Shown one piece after another: positions 57,075 through 64,000 of a stretch of 64,000 bases of DNA (positions within the stretch are counted from its first letter, which is position 1; each line of letters starts with the position of its first letter). Made by a program: the position numbers and the translations under genes. The notes under the pieces were generated by a model. The model worked only from the letters and a program-made list of their open reading frames with translations, had not been told where the DNA came from and did no database searches. The DNA is taken from NCBI GenBank assembly GCA_037043015.1, contig CM073328.1:8529495-8593494 (forward strand), read 5' to 3'. The DNA is from Bryum argenteum. Lineage: Eukaryota; Streptophyta; Bryopsida; Bryales; Bryaceae.

Positions 57075-58831
57075 CTGTAATAAGATATAAGAAACACTCA
57101 TGTGATATCAAGAATGCAAGAAATTAGTATAAAATACGACTAGTGAGTTACAGAAATTCATTTTCAACAACTTTTTCTACATGCTCCAAATCCTCAAGAA
57201 TTGGGCCTCGTGGATTTTTCTTGAAAGTTGTGTGTTTCCTACATGTATATTGAGGTGCATACTTTGAATTTTAGTAAAAGATAGTATTTGAGTCATATAT
57301 ATATATATAATGTTCGGAGAAAAGTATTTGATCCAAAAAGAAAAGAAAAAAGTAAAAATTTGGTGTCCTTTCCGGAATATCCAAGCTTGCCAATGCCCGT
57401 CCGTGCACATTATAGTTACTTGTACGTCCAAATATTCATTGCAAAGATTACCATGATGAGAGATTTTTGTAATATATAAAATCCAAATAGAAAACGTTGA
57501 CAATGTTGTCTCATAGGCTCCGTTCTACCCAAGAGAGTGAGAGCTGCCTCCAAGATCTAGACTTTTCTTAGGGGATTTGTACGTTGGCTAATATGGTAAG
57601 AGAGGAATGCCATGTGTTTTTTTAAGGACCGGTGGTCCGATCTTGTAGGCGCTACCAACGCAACTTAGCTCCACTCTACTTCTCTAACACATATTTATTC
57701 TCAACATAGCCATACATTCTTATATAGGGATTTTACCACTTTTGGTAACCATCTACAGTTTTTACATCCAAAGATGAGCTTTCCCTAACTTGGCATTTAT
57801 CCCATCCACTCCTGCAAACCACCCTCCAGAAATCCCAACTTTCTCCTCCACTATACTTTTTACCCCTCCATGATACATCCGACACTCACGTAAATTACTA
57901 ACTCTTCATTCTCCACACAAGCTACTTCTTTGGTTCACATGTATTATTCAATTCATAAATACATCAATTGATCAACTCCTATTGTCCAACTCTACACTAA
58001 CCTCCATACATCCATATCTAAAATCCGTAAACAAATTTTTTATTTCAGAATTTGATCTTGAAAAATCCAACCATAGGATGTTCTTTATAACCATCTAATC
58101 AATGCACCCACTAATCTTTGTCACATTTCACCACCTTGAGATACATTGAGTCAAAGTCTCAGTGAAAACAGCATGTCAAAACGACCCCTTTACGGGCAGT
58201 TTGGAGCACTGCCCGTAAAGAAGAAAAAAACAGAAAAGGTCACAAAATTGATGGGCACAGATACCCGAACACGGACACCCACATGCATGCAAGGCTGTGG
58301 TGGACCGACATGGTGCCGATTCCTCCCTCCCAACCCAGGTAGGTTCGGTACCAGACCTAGTGTATTATTGATGTTGCCAATGCTAAGGGAGAGTGTGCGG
58401 CTATAGGGGCCTTGTGTTGATGACTTGTAAATCCACCAACTGATTGATGGCTAGCCCAGCCCAGCCCAGCCAGGCTGTCAGGCACCCCCTTTTTGCCTTT
58501 TGTTTGCCCTCATTTACTATAATTGACCCCTTCCACCGTCTCGCCCTTGTACACACTCATCTACTCCCCCTCCAAATAATATCACATCTTCCCATATTAT
58601 TCAGTTTCTAGTGAAAATTGGATTTATCACATTTAGTGTAGTTGCACCATAGCATCCAAGTTGAAGAACTAGCCATTGTTATAACCTTTTGCAAATTTTA
58701 GATTGTATTGTATAACAAGATCCTATTATTTAGATACATGGACTATCTTCTAAAACTCATGTATCATGTCACCGTCCACCTTTAAGGGAAGGTAAAGCAC
58801 ACAATTCCCAAACTATGATACATCACCTCGA
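57075..58831. other. Intergenic, nothing gene-like supported
   Basis: A TA microsatellite lies at about 57296-57309. A 15-bp inverted repeat (CCCTTTACGGGCAG / CTGCCCGTAAAG) lies near 58187-58221, and a (CCCAG)n stretch near 58457. I see no supported exon. Confidence 0.45.
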
Positions 58832-58950
58832 GGAAGAAGAGAGACTCCAACCTATATAGAGGTTGGCGTGAATAGAGTGTTCGTTCGACCTATCCTTGCA
58901 TGTATGCCCGAAGGTCATTACACCAATGAAAGTTCCTTAAAACCCTTAAT
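58832..58950 (-). mobile_element. SINE-like retroposon with third hairpin variant
   Basis: In sense orientation: GGATAGGTCGAACGAACAC, TATTCACG, a perfect 7-bp hairpin (CCAACCT / AGGTTGG), GGAGTC and a (TTC)-rich tail. Upstream it resembles 35845-36000. The 5' limit is uncertain. Immediately right (about 58940-59075) is an inverted fragment of family A (GGTGCTCCTTACAGTGCAAA). Confidence 0.65.
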
Positions 58951-59104
58951 GGGTTTTCGCGATCTCCAGCAGCCTAGGAATTTTACTCGGTGCTCCTTAC
59001 AGTGCAAAGTGTACGTGGTAAATTTTACTTTTAAAAACCATGATCTGGAAATTTTAGGTTTCCATACCAAGAAGGCGGTTTACTTTTATTTTTATTATCT
59101 ATTG

Positions 59105-59106
<2 letters not shown>

Positions 59107-59177
<71 letters not shown>
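59107..59177. repeat. (TA)n microsatellite, about 36 units
   Basis: An uninterrupted TA run of about 71 bp. Confidence 0.97.
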
Positions 59178-59182
<5 letters not shown>

Positions 59183-59823
59183 CAATGATGCGTTAAATAA
59201 CATCATATTTGAGGGGGATAATAAACTACGACTAGCATGTAAAGGCTCAAATTTTCAGTGAAGTTAGCTATGTGAGCAATTTTCTTTTTTCCTTTTTTAT
59301 TTTGAAGTTGATTTTTAATTTTTTAATTTTTAATTTTTAATTTTTTTTTTTTTTTGTACAGCCTGTGGCACCATTCTAGTTGAAACAGTTGTGAATAAGT
59401 GTGATTGTACAATCAAACATGTAACTGAAATCACACCAGATCAAACAGTAGCACCAGGAGAGACAAAGATGTGGTGATAAGTTCTTAAATGGGTGATTCT
59501 GGATAGCATGAGGGTACCCTGGAACAGGCCTGCAATGGCTCACTACGGTGAATTTTGCAGGCCGCACATAGCTTTGAAGGTTGAAATTCAATGTACTCAC
59601 TCACTGCTGGCATTTATTGAGTGAGAGTATGCTATTTCAGCACATGGCAAAATATAAAAAGTGAATCTTGCAAAAATTTTGAGCTCATAAGGGAGTATAA
59701 AACTGTCATCAGTGAAATTCCATATCCGGGTATTGAATAAAAGAGTATGCCATTGCCGGTTCATGCCTGGCTTGCCAGAGGGAGTTTTCGAACTCAACTA
59801 AGTTAATACAAGACTAGTTTTAA

Positions 59824-60185
59824 CCCTTAAACGCCCTTGGGGTCTAAAACGGGCAGCCCAAAATTGGATCACAGCATCTTTTGGACTTGGGCATCATGAA
59901 TAGTGCACTTTTTGAACTTGGGCATCATGAATGGACCAATCAATGATGAGCTTGCAACCTCCTACAAGGTTATGTACCACCCCAACCTACCTACCACAAT
60001 CCTTTCAAACCACAAAATCATTCATACAAATTGTGATTTGAATTGTGAAAATTCACTTTTTGAATGCATCAGAAGAAGGTGACCAGTTTGACATCAAAAT
60101 ATAAGTGAAACGTTGAGTACAATGAGAGCTACAGGGAAGATTCTGTTGGAATCAAGCCCCCCGGGCTTGCTCGGGCGTTTAAGGG
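59824..60185 (+). mobile_element. TTAA element, family C (362 bp), with empty-site paralog
   Basis: Ends CCCTTAAACGCCC and GGGCGTTTAAGGG are perfect inverses, flanked by TTAA (59820-59823, 60186-60189). Outside, 59728-59819 and 60190-60260 are together paralogous to the uninterrupted 52700-52860. There the site reads GACTGGTTGAAAACTATTG, so the element is a clean insertion. Confidence 0.92.
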
Positions 60186-60560
60186 TTAAACTACTGATTG
60201 TCTGTCCAAAAGGCGGCCTGGTTGTCGAGATCGGTACGAGTTTGGAGATCACTTGGTAAGTGACTGAGTATAAAATTGTCATCAATTACCAAGTTGTTAG
60301 TGCATATTTAGTCTAAGTGGAGGGAAGGAGTTGACTCAAAGTGGCAGAAAAAACCCAAGCTTGAACCACATATGCACTTGTGAGTAGATAGTTTAATATT
60401 AAGAAATTTAGGTTGTGGGATTGGTGCATCTCAAAACTTAGATAAGGTGAGAATATGAGTAGAGATTTTGTTGAGGAAATATGTCATTGAATATTGCATC
60501 GTATTGGGTACTCCCCAAAAACAGAAAAATATCACATCTCTTTGTGTATCTTGTACTTAA

Positions 60561-61366
60561 CCCTTAACGAGCGGAATGCTGCAAAATGACGATGATAAGC
60601 AACAACTTTGATGAGCCATAACATCTTCTTCCAAAGTTAATTTTGGATGGAATCACTTGGATTGGGTCGGAAATTAAGTCTTGTGTGTGTGGTAAAATAT
60701 GCTAACCCCTAAAATGAAGTATGAAGTGATGGCATGCATTTTGTGAAGGCAACTCTTATTTATGGGTTCTCAAACATGGGGCATGCTTTATTATTGTAAG
60801 GCAATAATTGAAAGCCATTTAACATCTGTGTAGTTGGAAGATTTATTTTTTTTTTAATTTATTATTATTATTATTATTTTATTTTTTTTGGGAATAGTTT
60901 AGGTATTTAATTCAATTCCAATGATATTTCTATCTTAAAAAATCTCAAAAAAATAATACATGGTTTCTGAAAAGAAGTTTCTTATTTGTTCATCATTTGA
61001 TTTCAACTTTGTTTGTTGGGTTGGATTCCAAATTCTCATGTTTTCTTTGTTTTTTTTTTTTTTTTTAATTTTATTGAAGGGTATAATTGAGATGAAAGTA
61101 AATATTTTTGTAATTGGTGAGGAATTCTGTTAGCATTTTCACTTCAAAGTGTGAACAATACAATTTTGTGATGTTTTTTGAGTACTAATACATTACGATC
61201 TTGCAATCTATGAGACCTCATGACTCAATATTTGACCCACACGAGTTACAATATGTCTATTACAAGATTGGATAATTGGGATTTGAATAACTCACTCTCG
61301 CGTCCATTTAATATGACACTTCATTGAAAATTACTTTTGTTGGAAATGAGTCAAACCATTCGGGGG
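60561..61366 (-). mobile_element. TTAA element, family B, inverted (806 bp)
   Basis: The left TTAA (60557-60560) is followed by CCCTTAACGAGCGG. The right end is CATTCGGGGG with TTGA. The interior is the reverse complement of family B (GATGAGCCATAAC, then GGAAATTAAGTCTTG, then TTTTCACTTCAAAGTG). Confidence 0.7.
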
Positions 61367-61729
61367 TTGAATTGTTTATATTCAAAATCAAAGGTTTACT
61401 ACATAGTTGGTTGTATCCCTCACCTTAAAAAAAAACTTCCAAAAGGAGCTCAACGAGAATGTTCAAAATAACCTCCATGAAACATAACGAGTTTATTCTA
61501 TACACTACGACCACCTACCAAAAGCAAAAGAGTAGAGGTTACTTCTCTCTCAACATGAAGCCCACACTTTTTTTTTTGCCTACACTAAATACCAAACTTT
61601 GTGCACGCACATGCACAACAACGTTTGAGTCCACGTTATGATTGCTGATTACATAAAGAACTCCCACACCACATACCAAGCTAAAGAGAATACAGTTAGT
61701 TATAGAAAAAAGAGCTACTTTTTAAAAGA

Positions 61730-61836
61730 ATGATTCTTCAATGTATTAGGGGCCTCCAAGCACACAATTATTATACAATAAATGATTCTTCAATGTATTA
61801 GGGGCCCCCAAGCTCATAAGTATTATACAATAAAAT
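61730..61836. repeat. 54-bp tandem duplication
   Basis: Two units start AATGATTCTTCAATGTATTA, then GGGGCC-CCAAGC, and end TTATACAATAAA. Confidence 0.85.
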
Positions 61837-61978
61837 TCACGTAGTGGTATAGAATGTCATGAACAGTGTAAGATCTAATAGTCTTTACTGTACTTCCCAC
61901 ATTGCAAGGAGCTCTCACCATAAAAGTTAGCCAAAAATTTAAACCAAATTAAAATGATAAATAGAAGAGGGTCCTTAA

Positions 61979-62951
61979 CCCCTAAACGTCCTTGGGGTAT
62001 TTTTAGCCAAAAACTCATTTTTAAAAAAAGTGATATAGATGAAAATAAAGATAAGCTATTCCGATCTTAACCGTACAAACTTGTAATAGACTTGTAGTAG
62101 ATCATGTGGGCCAAAACTTGACTCATGGGACCTCATAGATTGGGAGATCGTAACGTATTAGTGCGCAAAACAGGCTACAAAATACCATCATTTCCACTTT
62201 GAAGTGAAAATACTACCAACATGAAATTTGCAATCAAAAAATCACCAACTAGAAAGTTGTTCATCTTCATCTCAAAAACACTTCTGTACCAAAAAAATTC
62301 ATCAAAAAAATATCTTGGCTCAAATAGTAGCCTTCCAATGGTGAAAACTGCCTCAAAATTTACAAAGGAAAAATAGTCCAAAACTAGACTCTTTGCACTC
62401 AAATCCATGCCCTATCTTCAATACATCTTCAATTAGGTTAAGGTTTCTACCACTTAAAATAGACTATGATTGGAATCTATCCCAAAGAATAAAGTCGAAA
62501 TCTAACGGTGGATGAAGGAGATCTAGCTCCTCAAAAATCATCCATTTTTTCGCTTTTTTCATTGTAGAAACATCATTGCAAATCCACTAGCAAAGTTATT
62601 TGGATCAAAAAACTTGCAACTAGAAAGTTGTTAGAATACATCTAAAGATCATACTTATGTAAAAAAAATTCATGAAAAACTATTTTTGGTTTTGCATAAT
62701 TGGCTTGCAATGGTGAAACATGCCCAATGTTTGAAATCTCAAAACCAAAAGCTGCTGTCACTAAAATGCATGCCATTAATTCATACTTCATTGTATGGAT
62801 CTGCAATTTGTACCACACAAACTAGACTTAATTTGGGACCCAACCCAAGTGATTTCGTCAAAAATGGAGTCCGGATGAAGAAGTTATGGCTCTTCAAAGT
62901 TTCTGCCCTTCATCCAAAATGTCGTTTTTCGACACTAGGGACGTTTAGGGG
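61979..62951 (+). mobile_element. TTAA element, family B reference copy (973 bp)
   Basis: TTAA lies on both sides (61975-61978, 62952-62955). Ends CCCCTAAACGTCCTTGGGG and AGGGACGTTTAGGGG share a 13-bp perfect inverted repeat. It is the best preserved family B copy and contains no open frame of note. Confidence 0.9.
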
Positions 62952-63141
62952 TTAAAAAGGGCCCCCTTGTTAGAATAATACGAAAATAATACTACAGTAT
63001 ACTACCGTTACGCTGTGGGAAACGAGAACACGACGTGCCGACCCTGGAAGTGACTATAGTGAGCTGGAAGTCACGGGTAAATCGTAACTTACTAATCCCT
63101 CATAAGGCTCACCGCACTCTCGGAACCTCCAGTCTCCCCCT

Positions 63142-63170
63142 TCCCCTCCTCCTCCTCCTCCTCCTCCTCC
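63142..63170. repeat. (CTC)n tract in the GMPP leader
   Basis: About nine CTC repeats lie roughly 175 bp upstream of the start codon, probably in the 5' UTR or core promoter. CT-rich leaders are common in plant genes. No TATA box could be assigned. Confidence 0.7.
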
Positions 63171-63342
63171 GTCTCGCCTCATCAATCACCTGCCCCCTCT
63201 CAATCAACGATTTTTTTGTCTCTTTGAGTGTTTCCACTGGAGTTTTGAGCGAATTTGGGGGGTGGTCTGGGGTTGGGGGATTCGGAGGTTGCTGCATTGC
63301 GCTCGTCTGTCTCAGGGTTGCGAAGCTCCGTCGGTCGGCATC

Positions 63343-64000
63343 ATGAAGGCCTTGATATTGGTCGGAGGCTTCGGCACCAGACTGCGGCCGCTCACTTTGA
63401 GCGTGCCGAAGCCGCTTGTGGATTTCGCCAACAAACCCATGATTCTCCACCAGGTTTGGAGATCGAGCCAGATTCTTTTTCGTTTTGTCGGCGTCTCTTT
63501 TTCGAGAATTCATAGAGAATAGATAGATCCTCCTCTGTCTTCGAAGGGCTTGAGGGTTTTTCTTGACGAGGGATTGGCTTCGGTGTGATTGAGCCACATT
63601 CGCTTCGTCCTTCGGAGAATTTATTGTTTCGCGAGAGAAGAAAGTGATCCACCGGAGTTTTCCGAGGCTTGATTTCTTTATGGAGAGTTTCGCTTTATGA
63701 GTGATTGGCTTCGCTTTGAAGTTGAAAAGCGTGTCGAAGTTAGAGCGTTCCAAATTATTTGCACGTAAATCTGCTTCTTAAGGATTCTTTCAATTTGTGA
63801 TGCAGATTGAAGCCTTGAAGGCGGTCGGCGTGGATGAGGTCGTGTTGGCCATCAACTACCAACCCGAGGTACTGATTGAACAATGTTCAATGTGAAAAAT
63901 CATTCTGATACTTTTTGTGGGTTTTTACGATAGTGGATTTCACGAGAGGATTGTAGCATCTGGAGGAGGCTAAATTTTGGATTCTGTTTTTCAGGTGATG
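63343..64000 (+). CDS. Mannose-1-phosphate guanylyltransferase (GDP-mannose pyrophosphorylase), 5' part
   Basis: The enzyme joins mannose-1-phosphate and GTP to make GDP-mannose, used for ascorbate synthesis, N-glycosylation and cell-wall polymers. In Arabidopsis the gene is VTC1/CYT1. Exon 1 is 63343-63453 and starts [20 protein letters not shown], the nucleotidyltransferase signature [10 protein letters not shown], with the catalytic lysine of [12 protein letters not shown]. Exon 2 is 63806-63868 ([20 protein letters not shown] then E). Exon 3 begins at 63995 (GTGATG, V-M) and runs off the window. Introns are GT-AG and both visible junctions are phase 0. The ATG is the normal start of the family, so no N-terminal extension is missing. 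An antisense open frame of 214 codons over this region is a shadow. Confidence 0.97.

Noticed and set aside
4486..62955. CCCTAAA motifs as interstitial telomere repeats
   Set aside because: They occur singly next to TTAA at element ends, in inverted pairs, not as tandem arrays.
63109..63753. 214-codon minus-strand open frame
   Set aside because: It lies antisense over the GDP-mannose pyrophosphorylase leader, first exon and first intron. Its composition is that of a shadow frame.
1..64000. CRISPR arrays, operons or prokaryotic features
   Set aside because: Tandem repeats lack spacer structure, and the genes have GT-AG introns. This is eukaryotic nuclear DNA.

Overview
This is eukaryotic nuclear DNA from a land plant: AT-rich, with GT-AG introns in plant-type genes and mostly repeats between them. 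A TIR-NBS-LRR gene excludes most monocots. Its TIR domain opens with DVFLNHRGPDVK, a style I associate with mosses, other seedless plants and conifers, so a bryophyte-grade plant is my best guess. The species cannot be read from the sequence.

Genes are few. (1) Positions 2-133 may be the last exon of an unrecognised plus-strand gene. (2) 17096-19703 (minus) is a TIR-NBS-LRR resistance-type gene, apparently a pseudogene: two tryptophan codons have become TGA and three frameshifts are visible. (3) 22396-26512 (minus) is an intact 13-exon FAD-dependent aromatic-ring monooxygenase. Its exon sum is 2115 nt, or 704 residues, with a presequence-like N-terminus. (4) 63343 to the right edge (plus) is the start of mannose-1-phosphate guanylyltransferase (GDP-mannose pyrophosphorylase). 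These genes do not form a pathway or operon.

Most of the rest can be resolved into mobile elements. (a) About 18 TTAA-flanked elements have inverted ends of the type CCCCTAAA or CCCTTAAA and cover roughly one fifth of the window. Two are proved by empty sites in paralogous repeats. (b) A tRNA-headed SINE of about 365 bp ends in (TCTA)n. Four copies have clear target-site duplications. (c) Shorter retroposons share the SINE's 3' module, including a terminal hairpin whose stem covaries between families. (d) A 622-624 bp DNA element is present twice in opposite orientation, with 4-bp duplications AATA and TGCA; one copy splits a LINE reading frame. (e) A second inverted-repeat family with 4-bp duplications is nested inside two TTAA elements. 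(f) A TA-flanked element of 2.18 kb has coding-like DNA inside, next to a smaller relative. (g) There is also a 5'-truncated RNase H-bearing LINE, a possible Mutator-like MITE and several foldbacks.

Layout: 1-12 kb TTAA elements, a MULE-like MITE and low-complexity AT-rich DNA; 12-15.3 kb a four-layer nest of elements; 15.9-16.9 kb the 4-bp-TSD element and a minisatellite; 17-26.5 kb the two genes; 27-63 kb an almost gene-free mosaic of nested elements; 63.3-64 kb the GDP-mannose pyrophosphorylase gene start.
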